Part shown: positions 10,226-21,498 of the stretch, piece after piece
Position numbering within the stretch: the first letter of the stretch is position 1
Layout of the letters: each line of letters begins with the position of its first letter
Assembly: GCA_036874045.1 (NCBI GenBank)
Contig: CM072335.1
Span: 18,111,501-18,175,500 of the forward strand
DNA: 64,000 nt
Reading direction: 5' to 3'
Source: Cymodocea nodosa
Lineage: Eukaryota > Streptophyta > Magnoliopsida > Alismatales > Cymodoceaceae
Program-made: the position numbers and the translations under genes
Notes under the pieces: generated by a model
Told to the model about the DNA's origin: nothing
What the model saw: the letters and a program-made list of their open reading frames with translations, nothing else
Databases searched by the model: none

Positions 10226-11569
10226 TCATTTAGCTGCCCTCCTAGAAGAGGTAACAATTTCATTAACCATTCTATTGACAGGATTAGGTATAGCTTGTAT
10301 TGGCAATCCTCTAGTAGGTCTAACTTCCATTGGTTCCTTCTGTCTAAGTGATGTATTTCTATTCTGATTTTGAATTGCAGCATTTCCAAATATAAATTCT
10401 AGACGATTGTTTACTTGTTGGATTATCTTTTCTAATTTCTCTATTCTAGCTCCATGTTCAATTAATACTTCATAACTTATGTTCTTCTCATTTATATTTT
10501 CTCCTCCCTAGAAATTGTTGTTTCTCCAAGATAAATTCGGGTGATTTCTCCAATTAGGATTATAAGAATTTCCCAAGTTATCTCTCTCGTTTCTAGCATA
10601 AATAATATCTAAGTCATTTATGTTTGTATTCTTTTCTGCTAGCTTTTGATTTAATGATAACTCTTCTATTTTCTTTGTTAATTCATTTAATTTCACCTCA
10701 AGCATAGTATTGGAATCTATTTCATGCATTCCTCTTGGTAATATTATTTTATCTGCAATAACTTCAGCCGAATTTTCCCACTGTGCAGTTCTTTTTGCAA
10801 AATTTTCTAAATATGCCCATGCTTCTTCACTACATAATTTTAAAAATCCATTTTGACAAGTAGATTCTAATAAAGATTTCGTTGAAACATCTATGCCTTC
10901 ATAAATTATACCTATTAATTGTGCTTTACTCATTGCATGATATGGACATTGAGTTAGTAAATCTTTAAATCTTTCAAAATATTTCCAGAATGATTCACCC
11001 TATTTTTAGCTACACATTAATATTTCTTTCTTATTTTTAATAGTTCAATGTGTTGGATAATATTTTTCCAGAAAAACAGAGTAAAATTCAGTCCATGTAG
11101 AAATTGAATCAGGCGATAGAGTATATAACCATCTCTTAGCTATATCTTTTAAAGAAAAATGGATATATCTATGTTTAATAGCATCTATACTCATGTTCGG
11201 CATTTTCATCATTTGACAAACTTCGTTAAATTCTCTAAGGAAATAATAGGCATCCTCTCTTTCTAATCCATGAAAATGTGACAATTGACTAATGTAATTA
11301 GATTTCAGTTCAAACCTATCTCCCTCAAAGTTTGGCAATCGAATACATGAAGGTTCATCAATTAATTTAGGATACAGAATTTCCCCTAATGGTTTTTCTA
11401 CTAGAGCAACCATCTCTACGTTCTCTTTTAAAGAAAAGTTAGCTACACCCCAAAGAATTTCGTTAAATTTCAGTTCAGAAAATTTTTCAGTACTCTTCTG
11501 CAATGAAAATTCCTAGGTAGGTGTTCTTACTAATCGTTTAGTGCTTAGAGAACGAGTCCATGTGCTCAT
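10226..11569 (-). pseudogene. gag: Athila-type gag (capsid) ORF of element B, placed downstream of pol
   Basis: Gag forms the virus-like particle. The frame runs from ATG 11569 (MSTWTRSLS) to TGA 10226-10228, 447 codons. The capsid domain of the retrotransposon-gag family lies at about residues 75-210, with RLPNFEGDRFELKS, AYYFLREFNEVC and TEFYSVFLEKYYPTH. Near residue 340 is NPNWRNHPNLSWRNNN, a hallmark of Athila Gag. No CCHC zinc knuckle is present here; the only knuckle-like sequence is in the pol ORF. In-frame stops lie near 11513, 11045, 11000, 10994 and 10508. Element C (24386-25066) is intact at several of these sites and broken at a different one, so the parent family was open. Its place after pol and the env-position ORF is unusual, since gag normally comes first. 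Confidence 0.8.
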
Positions 11570-11620
11570 AAATAAATAGCAGAAGATTAATTACATACCA
11601 ATCTGAAGCTTTCCATTCTA

Positions 11621-11890
11621 TCAATATTTGTTGTCAAATGAAGTTGAATCAGCTACTTCTCCTTCTAGTTCCTCCAACGTATTCTCCTTTCTTTTAAAAG
11701 TGCTGGTAACTCGTAAATAACATTCTGTTTCATATATATACTGTGCATCCATAAAGTGAATAAATCTCGTTGCAAGAACGTGTCTTGCAACGTGCATCGT
11801 GGTTCTTGTTTTTATGGGTACGTCTACCACTACTAATTTCAAATTTGGGTAACCGCTAAACCGATGAAGTTTCGTTCGTGGTTAAAAAAA
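11621..11890 (-). CDS. Small ORF upstream of gag, conserved in B and C
   Basis: About 75-90 codons without a stop, ending about 50 bases before the gag ATG. It has no in-frame ATG at its start, so initiation is unclear; it could be a spliced exon. The central part, MHVARHVLATRFIHFMDAQ, is the same in element C (25115-25339). No known domain is seen. The B and C copies differ at many amino acids, so selection is not evident. Confidence 0.3.
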
Positions 11891-11906
11891 TAACCGTTCT
11901 GCTTAA

Positions 11907-12078
11907 TCCACGAACTAACCTCGTTGAGTTACAAAAAACTCAACAGAATACAGTCGGTTACTGTTGCTAACTCTACGGACTAACTTCGTTGAGTTACAGG
12001 TAACTCAACGGAGTGACCTTATATTACTAACCTCGTGGAGTTACGGTTAACTCGACGAACTTATTTCGTTGAGTTAAC
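11907..12078 (-). promoter_or_regulatory. Inverted-repeat module upstream of gag
   Basis: This dense cluster holds CTCGTTGAGTTAC, TAACTCAACGG, CTCGTGGAGTTACGG and TTCGTTGAGTTAAC motifs in both orientations. It matches the LTR U5-side cluster and recurs at 25408-25582 in element C, also just upstream of the small ORF and gag. Its conserved placement suggests a function tied to gag expression. Confidence 0.5.
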
Positions 12079-12452
12079 ACTTAGCAACTTCTAAGCTTCA
12101 CTCTCGTAAGTGTTTCTATTCTGTTTTTTTTTATTTTCTCTGTCATTTTGCTAACTGTAATAAAGTTAAATCTATGTCATTAATGCCTCATTTTGATTAA
12201 AATACATTTAAATCTGAATTACCTTATAACATGTAGAAATTTTTAAGCAGTTATCCTATCATTCAGCAAATTGTAAATGTGTTACATATTCATTCATAAA
12301 GTTCCACAAATTACATAATATTCAATAAATTCCATTCATTTCACATCCAAACATGTATGAAAATTGCATCTGAAAAATTATATTCATTAATATGAATCAA
12401 TTACATTACAAGTACATCATACAATTTTACACAAGTAGACGAACAATACAAT
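12079..12452. other. Spacer between env-position ORF and gag
   Basis: AT-rich, no ORF. It aligns with 25600-26015 of element C, where it is kept although the env-position ORF is deleted. Confidence 0.5.
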
Positions 12453-14699
12453 TTAATCTCTATGCCTAAGTTCATCTACTTCCTTCTGGAGTTTTTCTAA
12501 TTGTTGCTTTAATTGATTTATCCTTTCTACTGCTCCCGAAATTCCTTGAGAAGGTACAACTAATTCTACAGCTACAAAATTCCTATATTCTTTCACTGAA
12601 ATGGTTCTAGATCTGATCCTTTTTGATGTCCATTTAGTGAAATCGATGCAGTCCACCATCAGCAGTGGAATCAAATCTCCATAAAATAATTTCTTCTTCA
12701 CTATTTTCAGCTTGGAGATAAAAACTGCAGACCAATTTATTTGAATCTTATTTACAACTGCATATGTGGCCCATTTGACAAATTGACTTAATTCTATGTC
12801 ATGGCCTTGTCGTTGATAGACATTCTTAATCAGAATGTTAGCTACCATGTGTGCTTTACCATTTAAATGCTTAAATCTATTTAATAATGGCACATCAGGA
12901 TTGATAGCTAAACAATCCTTAATTTGCTGCTCAGTCCATTCAACTGCAGTTGTATCTTCCAAAATTTTTGTTCCTTTATTCTTTAAACCAAATATGTTGT
13001 GGAGAAGCTCTGGTGTTAACTGTACATCAGCTTCCTCCACGTTTGAAATTAATCCTCCTCTTTCTCTCAAATTTGCATAGAAACAGGGCACTAAATTTTC
13101 ATATACTGTATGCCCTCTTTCTTGAGATATAAATTGCAGTAGACCTTGGAATTCAAATAGATCTTTGATTTCTTGCATTCCATCCCAATTTACTGGTCTA
13201 CTGTAAATAATATTGTAACCCCTTATTTCTTGATATTTAGTATAAGCTTCCTGACTACTAAAGTGTACATTCAAATTTGTTGTTTCAGTCGGGTTAGGAA
13301 GGTGACTTTGTTGCTCTAGAGGGGTTTGTACTTGATCTTCCTCTAGCATAGGCTGCATTTGGACATTCTCTTCAGATTCCTTAATTTTTGCTTCTGCTTC
13401 TGTCTATGGCGGTGAGCCGGAGAACTCTCCACTCTTTCTTGAATTCTTTCCATGATTTGTTGAAGAGTTTCTTGTTCTTTAGTGGAATCTGTGAAATTAT
13501 TTTTGTCCAAATGGCTTCTTTTAGCCTCTTTATTTTCTGCTCTTTCTTGCTTCTCCTGACTACAAATCTGTTCTGTTACTGTTCTTTCTGATTCTGTAAC
13601 AAATTGGGATGAAGTCACAGGCAATTCAGTTTCTACCCTAATTTCTGTTTCTTCTTATACAGGCTGTAGACTAATTTCAGCTTGATTTTGTTCTTTTCTT
13701 TGCTCCTCCTGCTCCTCCTCAGAATCGGATAGCAGGTTAATAAAAATCTGCTCCACAGGCCCTGTAAAAATTGGTACTTCAGATTTAATTTCTTCATATT
13801 CAGGCACTTTTTCTTTTCCTTTCTTTTTTTTTGATTAGTTGTGCCTGTTCTTCCTCTTCATCTTCTAAAATTAAATCTACAAAAATAGGCTCTACAGGCC
13901 TTCGAGCCACAGGTACTGGCTCTTCCTGTTTAATTCTTCCAATAATTGCTGATCTCAAAGGACCAGCTTCATCTCCTTTTGCAGCAGGTTTGGTAACAGT
14001 TCTGGTAGTAACTTCTTAATGCTGTTCCACTTTAATTTTATATTGGACTTTCAACTTTTCTACAACTCTCTTTTTGTACAGTGCATCAAACACCAGGTAT
14101 GCTTTAGCCACTACCAAATCTTCTGATTCTCCTTGGTTCTTCCCAACTTGAACCAGTTCTACAAATTCTATTATTTCTTCTTCAATCGAAGGCCCCATCA
14201 TTTCTGCTCGTGCCAACGATTTAAATGGTGGAACTGAAGGTCCAGGCTGCTGCTCCTTAGGAACAGGTCTTTCAGTAGTTGGTTCCTCCCGTTCTTCAGT
14301 TGCCTCTTCTTCATTTTCTTTCCTTTCTTGCTCCCAGATCGCCCATTTAGCTCGTCTACAGATTCGTCTTTTGAACAAGAGCCGGGACTTACGTTGGATT
14401 AATTCTAGGGCAACCTCATTACTTGGCCTTATTTGTCTTTCCTTGCTTACAGCAATTTCAGTTGCTACTCTTATACGTGTTTCCATTATTTGATGTATTT
14501 GTATACCCATATCTACTAAATCTCTTCTAAATTTGAAAAGTTCTGATTCTACCTTCTGTAGCTCTTTCTCTCTTGTCGTATTTCTGATCTTCTACCGCGT
14601 GTGCCACTCTTCTGATTCCTTCAGAAATTCTGATGTATCAACAACCTCTTCCCAGAATTCAGGCGTCATCTTCCTCATCATGGAGTTACACAACAGCAT
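12453..14699 (-). pseudogene. Env-position ORF of element B (plant transposon-protein domain), broken
   Basis: It starts at ATG 14699 (MLLCNSMMRKMTPEFWEE) and ends at 12453. The first 500 codons are charged and low in complexity, with Glu/Lys/Gln-rich coiled-coil stretches and short Pro-rich parts. The C-terminal 300 residues (13358-12453) form a folded-looking domain with FEFQGL, IQINW and KLFYGD, matching the element D ORF, and end in a leucine-rich coiled coil (INQLKQQLEKLQKEVDELR). No signal peptide or transmembrane helix is visible, so 'env' refers to position only. Breaks: stop near 14594, stop at 14016-14018, stop near 13660, a probable slip in the A-run near 13830, and a compensating shift near 13400. 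Element C has deleted almost the whole ORF. Confidence 0.65.
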
Positions 14700-15281
14700 G
14701 GAATCGCTCTGATTTTTACTGTTCTAGATTTTAAATGATTTACCGGATAATGCCCCTAAAACCCTAGGTTTTAGTTTAAATAAGCCCTAAGTTTAGGCAG
14801 GTAATCGGGTCATTTCCCAAACCAACTATTACTATTTTATCCGAGGTCTTAGCTACAGTACTCCATTGAGTTATAGTTAACTCAACGGAATAAGCTTGTT
14901 GACTAACTCAAGACTTAATGGAGTAAGCTCGTTGAGTTAAGTGTAACTCAACGAACTTCCCGTACAAGCAAATATAATAATAAAAATATTACAGAGAATA
15001 GTTTTTTTTTTTTTTTATCGGTTTAATCGATAATATGTTTCTGTCAGACCTAAATATTTTTTATTTATAATTTCTTTTCTTTCAGTTGAACTGATACTTT
15101 GTTTCAGTAAAACCTATATTTTTTTCTGAAAATTAATATACATTTTTTTAATGTTCCGGTCATACCGATGGATCCAATCGGTTGAACCACAACTATTTTT
15201 ATGCTTTATATATATTTTTAATGTGTGTGTGTGTGTGTTTTTTTTTTTTAAATATATATAAACATAAAAACTGATTTCTTA
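14700..15281 (-). other. Pol-to-env spacer with inverted-repeat module, poly-T and (GT)n
   Basis: Positions 14861-14957 repeat the LTR-type module (CTCCATTGAGTTA, TAACTCAACGG, CTCGTTGAGTTAA, TAACTCAACGAAC) upstream of the env-position ORF. The rest is AT-rich, with poly-T at 15003-15016 and 15239-15249 and (GT)n at about 15222-15238. It also holds short CGGTTGAACC/CGGTTTAAT palindromic motifs, which are duplicated as a 132-bp unit in element C. Confidence 0.55.
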
Positions 15282-18200
15282 CTAAGTAAAGCTCGAGTAG
15301 TCCTTTACTTTGACTTCTTCTATAATTCCAAAGGAGCTTTTTGGTGTTTTCAGAATAGGTTTAAGTCTTTGTCCATTTACTTTAAATATATTTTGATTTT
15401 TAGGATTTTCAATTTCAATAGCTCTATAAGGATAAACATTTTGAACTATGTAACGTCCTGCCCATCTAGATCTTAATTTTCTTAGATGGTTATGGAGTCT
15501 AGCCATATAAAGATATACTTCTTGTCCTATTTCAAAGCTTTTAGGAATAATTTTTCTATTATGCTAGAATTTGATTTTCTCTTTTTCTCTTAGAGTCTTC
15601 GAATAAGCTTCATTTCTAAATTCTTCTAATTCAATTAGTTGCATTTTCCTATTTTCAGTAGCTTGATTTAAATTAGTGTTTAGAGTTTTTAATGCCCAAT
15701 AAGCTTTATGTCCTATTTCAGCAGGTAAATGACAACTTTTTCCATATACTAACCTAAAAGGTGACATACCTAAGCTCGTTTTATAAGTAGTTCTATAAGC
15801 CCAAAGTGCATCTATCAATCTATTAGCCCAATCTGTTCTAGTAGGATTTACCACTTTTTCTAAGATTAATTTAATTTGTTTGTTTGCACTTTCTACTTGT
15901 CCACTTGTTTGTGGATGATATGATGTTGCAATTTTGTGATTTACTCCATACTTCTTCATTAAGGCTTCAAAACTTCTATTACAGAAATGAGTTCCTCTAT
16001 CACTGATAATAGCTTTAGGTATTCCAAATCTGGCAAATATATTTATTTTTATAAATTGTATTACCACTTTGTTATCATTAGTTTTTGTAGGAATAGCTTC
16101 TATCCATTTAGATACATAATCCACCCCCAACAATATGTAATTAAATTGATTAGACATAGGAAATGGACCCATAAAATCTATTCCCCACACATCAAAGATT
16201 TCAACCTCAACAATAGGATTAAGAGGCATCATATTCCTCTTTGATATTCTTCCTATTTGTTGACATCTTAAACAACTTAAGCAATATTTATGAGCATCTT
16301 TGAATAGTGTTGGCCAATAAAACCCACATTGCAGAATTTTTGCAGCAGTTTTCCTTGAACCAAAATGTCCTCCACAAGCTTGGTCATGACAGAAAGACAA
16401 TATGCTCGAATATTCAGTTTCTGGAACACACCTCCTTAAAACCAGATCAGGACATTTCTTAAGTAAGTATGGGTCTTCCCAATAGTAATATTTTACTCTT
16501 GAGAAAATCAATTTCTTATCTTGTCTATTCCAATCCTTAGGTCTTAAACCAGTAACTAAATAATTAACTATGTCTGCATACCAAAGCATTGTTTTGATGG
16601 TCATTAATTGTTCATCAGGAAAGTTATCCTTAATTTCAATATTTGATTTTTCTATTTGTAATCTTGATAAATGATCTACTACTACATTTTCACAACCTTT
16701 TTTATCTTTAATTTCTAGATCAAATTCTTGCAATAATAATATCCATCGGATCAATCTAGGTTTAGTTTCTTTTTTCTTTATTAGATGTTTTAGAGCTGAA
16801 TGATCCATGTATATTATTATTTTAGCTCCAATCAGATATGATCTAAACTTTTCTAAAGCCAACACAACAGCTAATAATTCTTTTTCAGTAGTTGTGTAAT
16901 TAACTTGAGCATCATTTAAGGTTTTGCTTGCATAATAAATCACTCTAGGAGATTTTTCTATCTTCTGTCCTAACACTGCTCCTACAGCAAAATCAGAAGC
17001 ATCGCAAATTAATTCAAATGGATGGTTCCAATCAGGTGCTTGAATTATAGGAGTTGAAATTAAGCTAGTCTTAAGTCTGAAAAATGCTTCCTTGCAATTT
17101 TTATCAAAGTTAAATAGAACTTCTTTTAATAGATTAGTTAAAGGTCTAGCTATCTTGTTAAAGTCCTTAATAAATCTTCTATAAAAACCAGCATGTCCTA
17201 GAAATGATCTAATATCTTTTACTGATTTAGGTTCTAGTAGATTAGATATTACTTCTATTTTAGCTTTATCTACTTCCAACCCTTTTTTAGAAACAACATG
17301 CCCTAAGACTATTCCTTATTTAACCATGAAGTGACATTTTTCCCAATTTAAAACCAAATTTTTTTCCACATAGCGTTTTAATATTTGGTCTAAATTGCTT
17401 AAACACACTTCATATGAGTTGCCATATATAGTAAAATCATCCATAAATATTTCTAAAAAATCTTCAATCATTCCAGTAAATATGCCCTGCACACACCTTT
17501 GAAAGGTAGCTGGCGCATTGCATAATCCGAATGGCATTCTTTTAAAAGCATAAGTTCCATTAGGACAGGTGAAAGTTGTTTTCTCTTGATCCTCTAATGC
17601 TACTGGAATTTGATTATACCCTGAATACCCGTGTAGGAAACAAAAATATTCTTGCCTTGCTAATCTTTCCAACATTTGATCTATAAAAGGTAAGGGAAAA
17701 TGATTTTTCCTAGTCATAGCATTCAGCTTTCTATAGTCTGTACATACTCTCCAGCCTAATTGAATTCTAGTAGGTATCAAGTCTTGACTTTCATTCCTAA
17801 TAACTGTTAATCCTAATTTCTTGGGAACTACATGGATTGGACTAACCTACGAGCTATCAGAAATCGGATAAATTATATCATTATCTAACCATTTAACTAT
17901 TTCCTTCCTGACTACTTCTTTAAGGTTTGGATTTAATCTCCTCTCAGGAATTCTAACAGGTGTAGCATTCTCTTATAAATATATGTGGTGACAGCATAAA
18001 GTTGAACTTAACCCTTTTATATCAGTTATAGTCCATCCTATTGCTTCTTTATAACTTTTTACTACATCTTTTAATTTAGCAATTTGATTCTCTTTTAAAT
18101 CTGAAGCAATAATGATTGGACAGGTTCGTTTATCTTCCAGAAATATATAGGTTAATTCAAGAGGTAAATGTTTTAATTCTAAATGCTGCCCATTAGAAGC

Positions 18201-20004
18201 TAGAGCTCCTAATTGAACATCATCATTTTTTAAATTAATTTCTTCCCGATCTCCTTCTATATTTATGCTTTCACTTTCTTCTAAAGTTTCAGAATTGATT
18301 TGCCTATTTAATTCTTCTTGAATCACATCATCTAACATATCTCCTTCATCCTCTAAAAAGTCTATGGTATGTAAGGACATTTCTAACTCCTCAAACCTTT
18401 CTGGTTTGAAAATATTTAATTGAGTATCCTCATTACCATATGCTAACTTCATTACTCTAGTTTTACAATTTATAACAGCTCCTGATGTTGCTAAAAATGG
18501 CCTTCTCAAAATTAAAGAAGTATCACTATTTTTATGCTTAATTTGTTGGGAATCTAAAATTACAATATCAATAGGATATATAAAATTCTTGATTTTAATT
18601 AAGACATCCTCTATTTTTCCTCTAGGGTATCTTATACTTCTATCAGCTAATTGAATAACCGTACTAGTAGGAGTTAAGCCTTCTAATCCTAAGGATGCAA
18701 ATATATCACTTGACATAACATTTATACCTGCACTAAAGTCTATTAAGGTTCTTTCTAGAATGGTATTTCCTATGGTGCATGATATAACAGGGATTCTAGG
18801 ATCAGATAACTTTTTAGGAATTTGTGGTAGAAATAGGGAACTACTTTGCTCAACTAAAAAGACATTTCTAAGAACTTTTCGCTCTCTTTTCTTAGTACAC
18901 CTATCCTTCAGAAATTTAGCACAAGGTGGCATATTCTGCAATAAATCTAACAAAAGAATGTTAACTTGTACTTTTTCAAAAATTTCTCTGATTTTCTCTT
19001 GTTTTTCAGGAATTATTTGTTGTAATCTTTCAAGATAAGGTGCTAAAGATTTTGATTTCAAAGACTCTTTTTCTTTCAGTTGATTTGTTTGATCATTTTT
19101 AGCTTCAATTGTAGATTCAGATTGTTGTTCAGTGATTTTTAGATTTTCAACTATTACATTTTCATTATCATTTTGATTTTTACTCTTGTCCACTTTCATA
19201 TCATTTTCATTTTGAGTTCTTGGTGGTATATCAGTTCCAGATCTTAATGTTACACATACATCTTCCAGATTTTCATTACTTTCATGATGTTTTTGTATAT
19301 CATTTTCGTGATTATGATCTTCAATTGTTTTTAGTTTTAAAGTGCATTCTTTAAATTCTCTTACATTAGTGTTTTCTATTTGTTGTATATTTTGCAAATT
19401 ATGCAGGTTTATAACATTATAATTTTCATTGTCCTGTTGCATAACTTGTATTTTCATTGCATTTTTGTCTAACACTTTTAATTTTGTTTCCAGATCATCT
19501 AATTTCATTACATTCAATTTTTGATCAATTTTCTTTATGCCTTTTTCAATTTCGTAAATTATATCCTGCTTAGATTTTGAATATGATTCCTTATAGTTTA
19601 ACTGGTTGACTTCTTGTTGTTGACACAAAGTTTTCCAATTTGTCCAGATTTTGCTCTATACTATGCTCTAGTCTGTCATAACTATTCCAAACTTCAGTGT
19701 CTCTCATCATATTACACATTCTATACTGACCATCAGTTGGGTAAACTATAGGATTCTCATACTCGGCTCTATTATATTGAGGATAATTCATTTGTTGTTC
19801 ATGGGATCTAACAATTTGTAGACGTCTCAATTTCAAACAATCAGAAATGTCGTGTCCTTCAGAATTGTAGAATTTACATATGCTAATTATAGGTTTCAGA
19901 AATCTTTGAGCATAAGCATATGTCATATTCTCAATTACAGAAGAAAACACACAACTTTGGCTATTAAAACGAAACAGCTCTAACAGTTGCTTATATCTAT
20001 TCAA
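15282..20004 (-). pseudogene. pol: Pol polyprotein of Athila-like element B (PR-RT-RNase H-IN), broken
   Basis: Domains in coding order: zinc-knuckle-like CKFYNSEGHDISDC (about 19838-19880; second Cys is Tyr); aspartic protease with LIDFSAGINVM at 18726-18740, where DLGAS would be expected; reverse transcriptase with YRKLN, MPFGLCNAPATFQR and FMDDFTIYG (17425-17452); RNase H with [12 protein letters not shown]; integrase with an intact HHCC zinc finger (about 16250-16395), catalytic DFMG, SDRGTHF and QVESANKQ, and the lineage signature FKVNGQRLKPIL at the C-terminus. Breaks: a 2-bp deletion near 19622 relative to 4517, and stops near 17970, 17853, 17316 and 15564. At least two of these replace Trp. 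The PBS lies only about 30 bases upstream, leaving no room for a capsid gag at the usual place. Confidence 0.9.
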
Positions 20005-20031
20005 TTCAATTCAAAAAAATTCAATTCAATT

Positions 20032-20048
20032 CCCCAGCAATAGCGCCA
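20032..20048 (-). other. Primer binding site of element B
   Basis: The + strand reads CCCCAGCAATAGCGCCA, matching the tRNA-Asp 3' end with three mismatches, more decayed than the other two copies. A (TTGAA)n leader follows in coding orientation. Confidence 0.8.
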
Positions 20049-20055
20049 TAAAACT

Positions 20056-21498
20056 TGTTTGTGTTTTTCCCAACACTACACTAGAAAAAACTTGGATTTG
20101 TTACTTCTATTTTTACTTAGTTAATTTATCTTTATGTCTATTCTTTCTTTTAGAAGTAAACAAACAACCTTTAATACAATTTAGATATTAATTCCAATTT
20201 GTACTTTAACTACAAGTGCACAGTGTTTATTGTATCAGTGTGCAAGTACAGGTCGATCCCACAAGGAATTGCTGACGAATTTAAGAACTGTTTGATTGTT
20301 AACAATTCAAAATTATATTCAATAAGCACTCCGTTGAATTACAGTTAACTCAACGGACAAAGTTCGTTGAGTTATGGCTAACTCAACGAACTAACCTCGT
20401 GGACTAAAATTAACTCCACGTGCCTGTCTCTTCCTTATAATATTGCTATTTACAAAGGAATTCGGCCAACCATTGGGCGATTCCATAGATTGTAAATAAC
20501 ATCAATTAAGCTTTTTAATGCTAGTTAACATTGAGTTTATCATTAAGCAATACTAACATTCAAATGATTCAAACAGTAACCATTAAAATCTTTAAGTCTT
20601 TTGTACGAACCAATTTCAGTAAACTGTAAAATTAAAACTAACATAAAATAATCACAAAATTGATACAGATAGCATTAATCACGATACAACACAAACAATA
20701 CAACACTGAAATACAACATACAAACAAAGATAAATTGTTTTTGGTATTTTTGTTGTGATGCTAACATGGAAATGGGCGAAAGGTGAAATGTAAAGTAATA
20801 TCACTTGATAGTAAATACTTCTGACACTACTTGCAACGCGATTACACCACTGAAAATTAAACCACTTACAATTCCTTCTCCTCTCTCTATAGAATCGCGA
20901 GTCTAGAATTGCAAGATGATCTCCTCTTTAGCATACAGGCATCAACCCAAAGCCAAGGCTAAAAGCTTTACAATCTCTTGAAATATGAGTCGGCGCTCGG
21001 TGAAAATGGCTTTCCTTCCCGCGACGCGATCACTCCTCACAGTGGTTGTCAGACACTGTGTTTGGCTCGGAATTGACCCGACATCAGGCAAGTATCCTCA
21101 TAGACCTCCGATGGTTATTGATTATGGTAGTGACAATGGTGATGATGGTGGTTGCTGTGGTACTTCAGAGAATTACGACGCTCATCCTCCTCTGCACACA
21201 ATATCCGTCCATCGATCACACCTTCTTCTTTTTTCTTCTTTTCTTTTATATTTCTTCAGTAGTAACTGCTTCTGCTTGAATGATAGGTTGGATTTCCTTC
21301 ATTCAGATCAACGGTGATGCTTCCTTCTCCTACGTGATACATGTAGACATAGCTTTTTTCCCTTCCAACTATCTTGTTTCTACAACCGCTACAATGGCAT
21401 ATTAGAAAATATATAGTCCGTGAAGTTACAGATAACTCAACGGACTTTCTTCGTTGATTTAACTATAAAACACGTGCATACATTTAACTATCCGATGC
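20056..21498 (-). repeat. 5' LTR of element B, first part (interrupted by element C)
   Basis: It begins TGTTTGTG and aligns along its length with LTR A (4941-6390). It stops at CCGATGC, where element C begins. The missing remainder is found at 28592-29338. Together the two parts give 2190 bp, matching the 2183 bp of LTR A. Confidence 0.9.
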
